DNA of 35,044 bases, from positions 1 through 35,044 of the forward strand of contig NZ_VIKX01000269.1 of NCBI RefSeq assembly GCF_009711935.1. The letters run 5' to 3'. The stretch's first letter is position 1; the number at the start of each line of letters is the position of its first letter. Source of the stretch: Dolichospermum sp. UHCC 0259. Its GTDB lineage: Bacteria; Cyanobacteriota; Cyanobacteriia; Cyanobacteriales; Nostocaceae. A program made the position numbers and the translations under genes. Under the pieces are notes generated by a model. That model ran no database searches and was not told where the DNA came from. It worked only from the letters and a program-made list of their open reading frames with translations. Below, one piece after another: positions 6,129 to 15,045 of this stretch.

Positions 6129-6532
6129 AAAACAATCTCCTGTTTAATAGCTTCAAATATCAGTAATTTTAATTGATGTTCAGCAATGATTTCTTGAATA
6201 AACGGAATAAGAAAAAATTCTTTGTATATTTCATTACCAATCGCTAGATATAAAATGCGGTTGGGTTCTTTTTTTCTTAAAACAGAACGGTAATTTAGTG
6301 TTTGTCCTAAAGCTATATGAAATTCAGTAACTTCAGATTGACCTAAAAAAGATTTTATCTCAACTGCTATTTTTTGACCTTCCTTTTCTGCTCCTAATAG
6401 TCTTTCTGCTCCTAAATCAATTCTAAAGTCAAGAGTATCTACTGTAAATGATAAAGGATCATTAGTAATTAACCAACCATCTTTTTCTAAAGCTAACCTA
6501 ACTGCATTGTGAAAAAAATCTTTTGCTGACAT
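6116..6532 (-). CDS. xisH: XisH, fdxN element excision controlling factor family
   Basis: A 138-residue XisH of normal length: MSAKDFFHNAVRLALEKDGW, LITNDP, then FRIDLGAERLLGAEKEGQKI, AVEIKSFLGQSEVTEFHIAL and YRSVLRKKEPNRILYLAI. D39 with E58-I59-K60 forms a PD-(D/E)XK nuclease-type motif, consistent with the endonuclease-like fold known for the XisH family. Cellular role beyond fdxN excision is unknown. The gene overlaps xisI by 13 bp, and the pair lies between identical terminators, with ahcY upstream on the same strand. Confidence 0.92.
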   Translation of the reverse strand: MSAKDFFHNAVRLALEKDGWLITNDPLSFTVDTLDFRIDLGAERLLGAEKEGQKIAVEIKSFLGQSEVTEFHIALGQTLNYRSVLRKKEPNRILYLAIGNEIYKEFFLIPFIQEIIAEHQLKLLIFEAIKQEIVLWKE

Positions 6533-6604
6533 AAAAACTTATAATAACACCCTCCATCCCATTATATCCTCCCTCTGCGCTCTCTGCGTCTCTGCGGTTC
6601 GTTA

Positions 6605-6645
6605 AAAAAAAGGGATAAGCAAAACGCCTATCCCCAAAAAATCAA
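6605..6645 (-). terminator. Intrinsic terminator of ahcY, copy 2 of a 41-bp direct repeat
   Basis: Same hairpin and T-tract as 5735-5775. It begins 12 bp after the ahcY stop, its natural position, so this copy is probably the parental one. The two copies lie exactly 870 bp apart with xisHI between them. Confidence 0.88.
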
Positions 6646-6657
6646 CTAATTAATGAC

Positions 6658-7941
<1,284 letters not shown>

Positions 7942-7999
7942 TTATCCTCTAAAAAATGAAACAGGTCTATAAACCTTTACGTACTTTAACAATATTTTC

Positions 8000-8056
8000 T
8001 GACAAGTAGCCATATTTTCTCTCAAATACCCATATCTGAATCTTTTCGACTTGTCA
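8000..8056 (-). promoter_or_regulatory. Potential long hairpin in ahcY 5' leader
   Basis: Within the predicted untranslated leader, TGACAAGT (8000-8007) is exactly complementary to ACTTGTCA (8049-8056), enclosing 41 bases. It could be a structured leader. It does not match the SAH riboswitch pattern that I know. Evidence is one 8-bp stem only. Confidence 0.3.
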
Positions 8057-8094
8057 TGCTTATGCGATAGAGATGGTTCTTCCTCATCAATTCT

Positions 8095-8123
8095 ATCATA
8101 CCAGTTTTTTTCGATGGTGTCAA
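8095..8123 (-). promoter_or_regulatory. Sigma-70-type promoter for ahcY
   Basis: On the minus strand TTGACA (8123-8118), a 17-bp spacer and TATGAT (8100-8095) form a near-perfect housekeeping promoter. Transcription would begin near 8088, giving a leader of about 150 nt before the ahcY ATG. Confidence 0.8.
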
Positions 8124-8245
8124 GGGGAAAAATCATTTTTGCGGCGCTTTTTTTGATTATTTACCACAAGTAAAAACTGACAAAATATCAAATAATATTC
8201 TCTGTGTAACTCTGCGTGAAACAAAATCATCATCAACAAAAGTAA

Positions 8246-9613
8246 TCAGATAGAATCTAACAGAGCTTGTTTAAAATCCGCAGCAGTTTTAAAATGAAGT
8301 TGTGGTTTTTCCCGCAAAGCTAAGTCTATGACATCTGCTAACTTTTGGGGAATATTCTCCACATTATTATCCCGTTTTTGAATAGGAACAACATCATTTT
8401 TCAAGACACAGGAAAAAGGATCTCCCACAAAATCGCGGGGAACATCTCCTGTGAGCATACAATATAATGAAGCAGCAGCCGCCCAAACATCAACTTCTGG
8501 TAAAGCACGTTTAAAGTCTATTAATTGTTGACGACACATAAATACTGGACTACCTGCTTTTGTACCTGTTAATGTTTGTCCACTTAAACCTGCTAAATCA
8601 AAAGCCTTAGCTAAACCATAATCTCCAATTTTAGCGATCATTTTACCGTTAACATCAGTCAGAAAAATATTACTAGGTTTTAAATCTCGATGTACTAAAC
8701 CTTTACCTGTACCTTTTGTACCATCAGCTAAGAGAACATGGGGAATTTCCACATTATGGGCATAGATTAAACCGTCGAGAACTTGTAAAATAATGGGGAT
8801 AGCAATATTAACAGGTAAACATCCTCCTTGGGTTTCCATTAATTTGAGAACATCACCACAGTCACAATATTCCATCGTAAAGAAAAAGGCATTTTCCGCA
8901 AAACCATAGTCTAATAATTGGATGACATGGGGATGTTGTAAACATTTGGTATTTTCAGTTTCGCGTAAAAACTTTTTCACTCCTTCTGGTTGGGCTGCAA
9001 CTTGAGGTAACATTAATTTTAAGGCTAGGAGTTTTTTGGTATGAATATGTTTAACTAAAAATACTTCTCCACAACCTCCTTGTCCTAAAGAATGGATGAT
9101 GTGATAATTAGCTATAGATTGAAGATTTTGATAATTAGGATTTTGGTTATTTTGATTATTTTGATTATTTTGGTTAGCTAGGTTAAACAGGTTTTGAATA
9201 ATCTCAAAAAAGTTCGGTTTATTGTTTTGTGGTTCTGGCTGATTTACTATTTGTCCTTGGATGGTAATATCAAAAATAATATCACCTATGGTCACGCGAT
9301 CGCTGTTAGTTAAATCATATTCAGGATAGACTTTTTTTTGTGCTTCTTCAGGAGTGTCATTTGGTTCACGTTGGCCAATTTTTTTACCATTAACATAAGT
9401 ACCATTTAAACTACCAAAATCGCGGATTCTAATTTGTGGTGGGTTAATATCTAATAAACAATGATAGCGAGATATTGTCATATCAATATCATCAGCAATT
9501 TGTAAATTACACTCTTCACTTCTACCGATAATACAAGTGCTGCGACTATCAAATATATATTTTTTTCCTGCGAGTTTACCTGTGGTAACGGTAAGGGTAA
9601 TGGTAGATGTCAT
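8246..9613 (-). CDS. FHA domain-containing Ser/Thr protein kinase
   Basis: The product is 455 residues from ATG 9613; a GTG three codons upstream is possible. Residues about 2-120 are a forkhead-associated domain (CIIGRSEECNLQI, ISRYHC, IRIRDFGSLNGTYVNGKKI), which binds phosphothreonine. A linker of NNQ tandem repeats follows. Residues about 165-450 are a Hanks-type kinase: LGQGGCGEVFLVKH loop, LALKLM lysine, GLVHRDLKPSNIFL catalytic loop, and GDYGLAKA, with DYG in place of DFG. No membrane segment is seen, so it is cytosolic. It is divergent from a second kinase gene across a 217-bp gap, which suggests linked signalling. Confidence 0.93.
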   Translation of the reverse strand: MTSTITLTVTTGKLAGKKYIFDSRSTCIIGRSEECNLQIADDIDMTISRYHCLLDINPPQIRIRDFGSLNGTYVNGKKIGQREPNDTPEEAQKKVYPEYDLTNSDRVTIGDIIFDITIQGQIVNQPEPQNNKPNFFEIIQNLFNLANQNNQNNQNNQNPNYQNLQSIANYHIIHSLGQGGCGEVFLVKHIHTKKLLALKLMLPQVAAQPEGVKKFLRETENTKCLQHPHVIQLLDYGFAENAFFFTMEYCDCGDVLKLMETQGGCLPVNIAIPIILQVLDGLIYAHNVEIPHVLLADGTKGTGKGLVHRDLKPSNIFLTDVNGKMIAKIGDYGLAKAFDLAGLSGQTLTGTKAGSPVFMCRQQLIDFKRALPEVDVWAAAASLYCMLTGDVPRDFVGDPFSCVLKNDVVPIQKRDNNVENIPQKLADVIDLALREKPQLHFKTAADFKQALLDSI

Positions 9614-9687
9614 ATTTGCCACAAATCAGGACTTGTAGCATTTTAAGTTTTTCAGGATGGTATTGTCAAGTTTAAGTACAGGTTAGT

Positions 9688-9722
9688 TTCGCGCAAAGAC
9701 GCAAAGGAGCAAAGACGCAAAG
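9688..9722 (+). repeat. GCAAAGACGCAAAG heptamer-type repeat
   Basis: A short degenerate tandem tract (CGCAAAGACGCAAAGGAGCAAAG...) in the gap between the two divergent kinase genes; same family as the tracts at 1064 and 1690. Confidence 0.75.
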
Positions 9723-9830
9723 AATATTTAGGATACAATCATCAATAACATCCTGTACATCCTCGCATCCTCGGTATCCTGATTCAGACAAAATACAATA
9801 TACTGTATTAAAAACCATGTCCTTAATATT

Positions 9831-11660
9831 ATGCAAGTTATCTGGACACCAAACACCAAACTACAAAATAAGTATATTATCCAAAGATCACTAGCAGGTG
9901 GTGGCTTTGGAAAAACCTACCTAGCAGAAGATACCAGACTAAAACGGTTAGTAGTAATTAAAACTCTCAACGAAAAACAACAGGAAAAAGAAAACTTTAG
10001 CGAAATACAACAGAAATTTATCCAAGAAGCAGAAGCATTAGTAAAATGTCAACATCCTCATATTGTTCAAGTTTACGATATGTTTGAGGAGAAAGGACTA
10101 GAAGCTATTGTCATGGAACATATTGATGGCAATGATTTAGAATTATATGTAAATAACTACAATGGTTACTTACCTGAAAGCGAAGGATTAAAATATATAG
10201 ATCAAATTGGACAAGCCTTAGAATGTGTACATAAAAATGGATTATTACATCGAGATGTTAAACCCAGTAATATCTTGTTACGGAAAGAAACCAAACAAGC
10301 AGTATTAATTGATTTTGGTTTAGCGCGAGACTTTCAACCTGCTGCACTCAAAACTATGACAGGAATGTACACTGAAGGTTATGCTCCCATAGAACAATAT
10401 GACTATGACAAACGCAAATTAATTAAACTCATTAATGTAGCCAATGTCAAACCAGGACATTATACAGATGTTTATGCTTTAGCTGCAACTCTATATACTG
10501 TATTAACCCAACGTCCACCTTTACCATCCTATAGTTTAGCGGATAGTGGTTTTCCTTTACCTGCACCACAACAATTTAATGACAAGATTAGTAATAAAGT
10601 AAATGCTGCTATTCTCCAAGCTATGCAAATACTACCGGAAAACCGTCCCCAAACTATTCGAGAGTTTCGAGAGTTGTTGGGTTTACTCAACCAACCTGTA
10701 ATTAATATCCCTATTCAACCTTCTGAAATTAAGGTAAATAATTCTGAAACTATCAAAAGAGTATCTCCACAATTTGAAATTCCTATTCCTGTACCAGTAA
10801 AACCACAACCTATTGAAATTCCTCAATTTGAAATTCCTATTCCTATACCTGTAAAACCACAACCTCTGGAAATTCCTAAGTTGGAAATTCCTGTACCACA
10901 ACCTAAGTTTCAATCTTTTACAGAAAATTTGGGAATTATAGAAAATAATCGCCAAGTATTATTAGATATGATAGCCATTCCTGGTGGAAATTTCTTCATG
11001 GGTTCACCAGATGACGATAAGCAAGCACGCGATGAAAAACCGCAACATCAAGTTACTGTTCCACCTTTTTATATGGGAAAATACCCGGTTACTCAACTAC
11101 AATGGCAAAAGGTGGCCAGTTTACCCAAGGTAAAAATTGATTTAAACCCTCAACCATCACATTTTAAAGGTGAAAATCTTCCTGTTGAAAGGATTTCATG
11201 GCTTGACGCTCAGGAATTTTGTGCTAGACTAAATAATGCTACAGGTAAAAAATATCGGTTGCCCAGTGAAGCTGAATGGGAATACGCCTGTAGAGCTAAA
11301 ACCACTACTCGCTATTATTTTGGTGATAGCATTACCACTGATTTAGCGAATTATGATAGAAAATATGGACAAACCACAGAAGTAGGAAAATTTTCACCTA
11401 ATGCTTTTGGTTTGTATAATATGCACGGGAATGTGTGGGAATGGTGTGAAGATAACTGGCATGAAAATTATGATGGTGCGCCTAAAGATGGTAGTGCTTG
11501 GACAAGCCTAAACCATAATACAGCAGTGCTGCGGGGCGGTTCTTGGGACAACAATCCTAACCTCTGCCGTTCTGCGTCTCGCAACTACGACCTCTTCCGC
11601 GACCTCCGCGTCACCTATATTGGTTTTCGTGTTGTCTGCGCCGTTGGGAGGACTTTGTAG
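9831..11660 (+). CDS. Ser/Thr kinase fused to FGE-sulfatase (C-type-lectin fold) domain, candidate DGR target
   Basis: A 609-residue fusion. Residues 16-285 are a Hanks-type kinase: glycine loop AGGGFGKTYLAED (22-34), K44, H140-R141-D142 with N147, D161-F162-G163. Residues about 310-365 are a Pro-rich linker of imperfect repeats of FEIPIPVPVKPQPIEIP. Residues 380-603 are a formylglycine-generating-enzyme-type domain: MIAIPGGNFFMGSPDDD, PFYMGKYPVTQLQWQ, YRLPSEAEWEYACRA, FGLYNMHGNVWEWCEDNW, LRGGSWD, IGFRVVCAVGRTL. The kinase motifs are intact; the FGE part is likely a ligand-binding fold rather than an oxidase. Between RGGSW and IGFRV nearly every residue is specified by an NNC/NNT codon, as in cyanobacterial diversity-generating-retroelement targets. 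Confidence 0.93.
   Translation: MQVIWTPNTKLQNKYIIQRSLAGGGFGKTYLAEDTRLKRLVVIKTLNEKQQEKENFSEIQQKFIQEAEALVKCQHPHIVQVYDMFEEKGLEAIVMEHIDGNDLELYVNNYNGYLPESEGLKYIDQIGQALECVHKNGLLHRDVKPSNILLRKETKQAVLIDFGLARDFQPAALKTMTGMYTEGYAPIEQYDYDKRKLIKLINVANVKPGHYTDVYALAATLYTVLTQRPPLPSYSLADSGFPLPAPQQFNDKISNKVNAAILQAMQILPENRPQTIREFRELLGLLNQPVINIPIQPSEIKVNNSETIKRVSPQFEIPIPVPVKPQPIEIPQFEIPIPIPVKPQPLEIPKLEIPVPQPKFQSFTENLGIIENNRQVLLDMIAIPGGNFFMGSPDDDKQARDEKPQHQVTVPPFYMGKYPVTQLQWQKVASLPKVKIDLNPQPSHFKGENLPVERISWLDAQEFCARLNNATGKKYRLPSEAEWEYACRAKTTTRYYFGDSITTDLANYDRKYGQTTEVGKFSPNAFGLYNMHGNVWEWCEDNWHENYDGAPKDGSAWTSLNHNTAVLRGGSWDNNPNLCRSASRNYDLFRDLRVTYIGFRVVCAVGRTL
11547..11618 (+). other. Candidate DGR variable region (codons 573-596)
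   Basis: Framed by the conserved words GGSW and IGFRV. Codons 573-596 read D N N P N L C R S A S R N Y D L F R D L R V T Y. Apart from the constant P, C, R, S and A, the codons are GAC, AAC, AAT, AAC, CTC, TCT, AAC, TAC, GAC, CTC, TTC, GAC, CTC, GTC, ACC, TAT: 16 of 16 can derive from AAC or AAT by changing only adenines, and all end in C or T. The GAC at codon 591 may instead be constant in the template. CTC for Leu is unlike the TTA/TTG used elsewhere in this gene. The following GC-rich stretch, 11619-11660, would be the initiation-of-mutagenic-homing region. No template repeat or reverse transcriptase is seen here. Confidence 0.7.
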
Positions 11661-11714
11661 CCCTTTATACTTTTGTCCTTTTACCCTTTGCTCTTTTTTC
11701 TTTTCTCTTACCCC

Positions 11715-11738
11715 CCGCCTCTGGCGGAAAATTTTTTT
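11715..11738 (+). terminator. Intrinsic terminator after kinase-FGE gene
   Basis: CCGCC-TCT-GGCGG hairpin followed by AAAA and seven T residues, 54 bp after the stop codon. DGR targets often have a hairpin downstream of the variable region; this one could serve either role. Confidence 0.75.
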
Positions 11739-11861
11739 GAAAAATGGGGTATGGGGTTTTTGAGGTTATTTAGTTGTAATTGATATGTGATGGGGGATGA
11801 TAATGGCAATGTAACTATAATAATGGAGAAATGGGGAATTGTCAAGGGTGAGCGTAATTGA

Positions 11862-12671
11862 TTAAATCAATGAAGCCAAAGTTTGCATCAACAGCTTAGA
11901 TTCTTTACCCATGTCACCTTGTAATAAAAATTGATACCATTGTTGTAACTGTTGCCGAGCTAAAGTATAAAGTGGATCATCAATACCTAAGTTGAAAAGT
12001 TCCATAATCGCCTGTCTTTGAGTTTTTCCACGTCCTAAAATCCTCAACCAGAGAGTTGAAACATCTACAGGCAATTCATTTGTAACAACGATAGTAGTAC
12101 AAAAAATTGGAGGCAAATTATAAACACCTGGAATATTCATAGCAGATGGCTTGACTCCAAATCCTTCAAAATGACGAGGGAAAATAGAGGGAACGATGAT
12201 TAATTGGCTTTTATTATCCTCTTCTTCTGATTCTTCCTGATCTGTATCTTTTAAAGTTTCATTGACAGGAATAATCCCGCCATTAGTTTCACTTGTCCAC
12301 GTTAAAAAATGATTTATACAGTTTCTTACTTCCTGCGTGTTTGGTGTCCAGCGTAGAGGTTGAATAATACAGGGAGTTGAAGTAAGTTCTCCCAATAATC
12401 CCAAGGATATCCTAGATTTATTAATATCAGGTTCAAACAATACATCTACTATTTTTGCTTCCGCCACCACTTCGGGACTAACTAATATATTAGGGTTATT
12501 AGTAAAGAGTGTTTCTATATATGTACGTTCCCAACCAAATCGAGAAGGATGTTTATAGACTCTTAATTTAGGGTTGCGGGGAATAAGTTCATTCAGGAAA
12601 ACATTACCATAATTACTAAGTAGTGCAGAAAGGTAATTTTGGGCAAAAATCACAAAAGATGGTCGAGACAT
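11862..12671 (-). CDS. Conserved cyanobacterial protein of unknown function
   Basis: A 269-residue soluble protein. Blocks recalled from a widespread cyanobacterial family (often mislabelled flagellar assembly protein H) are VVAEAKIVDVLFEPD, LGLLGELTSTPCIIQPLR and IVVTNELPVDVSTLWLRILG followed by RGKTQRQAIMEL. The first block looks like the acidic strand of a PD-(D/E)XK-like fold, but I cannot place a full catalytic set. An acidic low-complexity insert (DTDQEESEEEDNKS) lies at about residues 142-155. It is monocistronic and convergent with the kinase-FGE gene. The function is not known. Confidence 0.75.
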   Translation of the reverse strand: MSRPSFVIFAQNYLSALLSNYGNVFLNELIPRNPKLRVYKHPSRFGWERTYIETLFTNNPNILVSPEVVAEAKIVDVLFEPDINKSRISLGLLGELTSTPCIIQPLRWTPNTQEVRNCINHFLTWTSETNGGIIPVNETLKDTDQEESEEEDNKSQLIIVPSIFPRHFEGFGVKPSAMNIPGVYNLPPIFCTTIVVTNELPVDVSTLWLRILGRGKTQRQAIMELFNLGIDDPLYTLARQQLQQWYQFLLQGDMGKESKLLMQTLASLI

Positions 12672-12869
12672 AGGAAATTTTTCAAAAATATTATTTCTAA
12701 GATATTATACATTTAATTAGCCATATTTTATCATAAATACCTATTAGCTAGTAGATACTACCTTTATCTTCAATATAAGTAAGATTAAGACCTGATCTAA
12801 CTTTTGGCTTTTTCATCCTTCTCTGATAAGACTATAGCAACCTTGCGAGTTACCCAAGGAGGTATTTGA

Positions 12870-14132
12870 GTGCTAGTTCAATTTTTAGCTATTACGGGTT
12901 CAATGATCATATCTATTGCACCTATACCTAAAGCTACAACCCAAACTCCAGAGAATTTACACAAAACTGCATTTATCAAAACAGCATTAACCCAACCACA
13001 ACCAGAAACGCAAACTCAATTTTTCCAACAAGTTGGTATTGCTACTGCTAGTACCATCACTATGATGATTATGAGTTGGGGAGTCCGTCGTTTCCAAAAA
13101 CGTTTAAGTAATAATTTACTAAAATCATTTGAGTCTAATTCCTTAGATGATCAACCCATTACCAAATTAATTAATCAACAACAGCAACATCTTCAAGAAG
13201 TTAAAACCAGACTATTTCAACTTGCACAAGCTGGAATTTGGGTCAGTGGCAATTTAATTATTTTAGGACTATTTCCTGCTACCCAAGCCTTACAAATTGG
13301 GATTCTCACCATTGCCAAAATTCCCATCAAATTAATTATTGTTGGTGTGGGAACGTATGTCATAGTCCGGTTTACTTATGCTATCATCGATCATTTTACC
13401 TCTACCATCATTAGTGGTGGAGCATTACTAACTCCAGAAACTTCCGAACGTCTACAATTGAGAATATCCACATTTTCCGGTGTCACTAAAAGTATCACCA
13501 CCATTATTTGGGTAGGTGCGGGAATTTTAATGTCCTTAATTGCCTTGGGAATAAATATTGTTCCTCTTCTGGCTGGTGCCGGTTTGGTCGGTGTGGCTAT
13601 ATCTCTCGCTTCCCAAAACTTAATCAAAGACGCAATTAACGGCTTTCTAATTATTTTTGAAGATCAATATGCCCTGGGTGATATGATTACCGTCGGCAGT
13701 GTGGGCGGTTTGGTGGAAAAGTTGAATCTACGAATGACTCAAGTTCGAGATTCAGAAGGGCGTTTAATTACCATTCCCAATAGTGAAGTCAAGATTGTAG
13801 CTAATCTCTCCAGCCGCTGGTCACGGGCTGATTTAAGTATTCCGATTTCTTATCAAGCTGATGTAGACAAAGCTTTACAATTAATTGAAAATGTGGGTTT
13901 GGAGATGAGTCAAGATCCCGAATGGCAACATCAAATTCTGGAAAAGCCGAATGTTTTAGGAGTTGAACATTTTAGCGATCGCGGAGTTATGATTCGTGTC
14001 TTAATCAAAACTCAGCCCCTCAAGCAATGGGCTGTAGCCAGAGAATATCGTCGTCGTCTCAAAATCTCCTTAGACGCAGCCGGAATTTATATTCCCGTAC
14101 CCCAACAAGCCAATTGGGTTACTGACTTTTGA
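12870..14132 (+). CDS. MscS-family mechanosensitive channel
   Basis: A 420-residue membrane protein with a GTG start supported by a perfect AAGGAGGT six bases upstream. The N-terminus (LVQFLAITGSMIISIAP) looks like a signal or first helix. Further membrane segments lie near residues 54-72, 122-147, 152-175 and 205-262. The pore-lining helix and start of the beta domain are diagnostic: PLLAGAGLVGVAISLASQNL, IKDAINGFLIIFEDQYALGD. The soluble C-terminal vestibule follows (RDSEGRLITIPNSEV). Known role: opens under membrane tension to release solutes on osmotic down-shock. It is followed by an intrinsic terminator. Confidence 0.93.
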   Translation: MLVQFLAITGSMIISIAPIPKATTQTPENLHKTAFIKTALTQPQPETQTQFFQQVGIATASTITMMIMSWGVRRFQKRLSNNLLKSFESNSLDDQPITKLINQQQQHLQEVKTRLFQLAQAGIWVSGNLIILGLFPATQALQIGILTIAKIPIKLIIVGVGTYVIVRFTYAIIDHFTSTIISGGALLTPETSERLQLRISTFSGVTKSITTIIWVGAGILMSLIALGINIVPLLAGAGLVGVAISLASQNLIKDAINGFLIIFEDQYALGDMITVGSVGGLVEKLNLRMTQVRDSEGRLITIPNSEVKIVANLSSRWSRADLSIPISYQADVDKALQLIENVGLEMSQDPEWQHQILEKPNVLGVEHFSDRGVMIRVLIKTQPLKQWAVAREYRRRLKISLDAAGIYIPVPQQANWVTDF

Positions 14133-14306
14133 CAACACCCCGACTTCTTGCTTCTATCCTATTTAAGCCAGGAGTCAAGGATCTACATCCCACCCCTACA
14201 AATCTGGGGTTTTCGTGATTTTACTTTCATTCCGTATCTCAACCGTTTTTAGTATAATTTAGTAATTAGTAGTTGGTAATTGTCAAATAATCCAAAATCT
14301 ACCGCC

Positions 14307-14344
14307 GCCCTGTTTAGAGTATAAAATCAAACAGGGCTATTTTC
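14307..14344 (+). terminator. Intrinsic terminator after mscS-type gene
   Basis: GCCCTGTTT (14307-14315) pairs perfectly with AAACAGGGC (14329-14337), then TATTTTC. It lies 175 bp after the channel gene and just before the next promoter, so it separates the two transcripts. Confidence 0.85.
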
Positions 14345-14354
14345 TATCGTTCCC

Positions 14355-14383
14355 TTGGCAATATAGTAGATTTGTACTATACT
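14355..14383 (+). promoter_or_regulatory. Sigma-70-type promoter for the small gene at 14444
   Basis: TTGGCA (14355-14360), 17-bp spacer, TATACT (14378-14383). Transcription would start near 14390, which rules out the TTG at 14372 as translation start and supports the ATG at 14444. Confidence 0.75.
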
Positions 14384-14443
14384 ATTAAAATAGTCTTCAA
14401 ACCTGGAAAGACTTATGGAATAGGGATTTTAAGGACTACACCT

Positions 14444-14707
14444 ATGATGAAGCATTATATTCTCAATCTTAACCCCACCGCCAAGCATGAATGGGACCGT
14501 TATATTATCCGTGATCCTTTAACGGCAAAACGTCCAGATATAGCTAAAATAATTTCTGAAGCCGTAGGTGCAGATACAGGTAGTTATTTAGTCAGTGTAA
14601 ATATTGAAGTAACGGTATTACAGGAAGCACCAACACCATCACCCGAACAGCTTTCCCTACCGTTTCCAGAAACGAATACAGCATCAATGCGAAGAGAAGC
14701 AGCTTAG
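14444..14707 (+). CDS. Small protein of unknown function
   Basis: The ATG at 14444 is chosen because AAGGA lies 8 bases upstream and the promoter predicts a transcript starting near 14390; a second ATG follows directly. The product is 87 residues: MMKHYILNLNPTAKHEWDRY, IIRDPLTAKRPDIAKIISEA, VGADTGSYLVSVNIEVTVLQ, then a Pro/Ser-rich tail ending in RREAA. The core looks like a small alpha/beta domain. I do not recognise a family. The strong promoter and ribosome-binding site argue that it is expressed. Confidence 0.7.
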   Translation: MMKHYILNLNPTAKHEWDRYIIRDPLTAKRPDIAKIISEAVGADTGSYLVSVNIEVTVLQEAPTPSPEQLSLPFPETNTASMRREAA

Positions 14708-15045
14708 ATATTCAATGATCAACCAATAAGGTTCTCGACTTATATAATCAGTCGGGGATCTTATTTATATTTATTTGTAAGTTTACCTGACCAATAAATT
14801 ATTACCGCGATTTCCAATCATATAAGGTACATCTTAGCCCCCTCTTTGCTTGCGGGGAGGGGGTTGGGGGTGGGGTTCTTATTCCAGGTTTGATGACAAT
14901 TTGCTGTAAATAAGTTTTTCACTCCTAAATACGGTTAAGAAATGGACTTTTGTATAATGACAAATAACCAATATTTGTAAGGGTAAAGCAAAAGCTAAAC
15001 CCCTACACTTGATGCTTGATTAATGATTTTTTGGATTCTTAATCT
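14708..15045. other. Non-coding stretch with two dispersed repeats
   Basis: Holds a 45-bp C/G-skewed hairpin repeat at 14836-14880 (44 of 45 identical to 34566-34610) and a 27-bp segment at 14925-14951 (CTAAATACGGTTAAGAAATG...) that matches 21629-21655 at 24 of 27 positions. A weak GGGTAAAGC-AAAA-GCTAAACCC hairpin near 14978-15003 may terminate the VKOR gene. No coding frame seen. Confidence 0.7.

Noticed and set aside
5799-6532. Border of an fdxN-type excision element
   Set aside because: xisH and xisI are present but there is no XisF-like recombinase and no interrupted nitrogen-fixation gene in the window.
7942-8136. 64-codon minus-strand frame upstream of ahcY
   Set aside because: The near-consensus ahcY promoter lies within its first codons, so the start would not be transcribed; the sequence looks like leader.
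10683-10955. 90-codon minus-strand frame inside the kinase-FGE gene
   Set aside because: Shadow of the Pro-rich repeat linker; low complexity and fully inside a clear gene.
14372-14443. TTG start at 14372 giving a 111-residue protein
   Set aside because: It overlaps the -10 region of the predicted promoter; the ATG at 14444 has a good Shine-Dalgarno.
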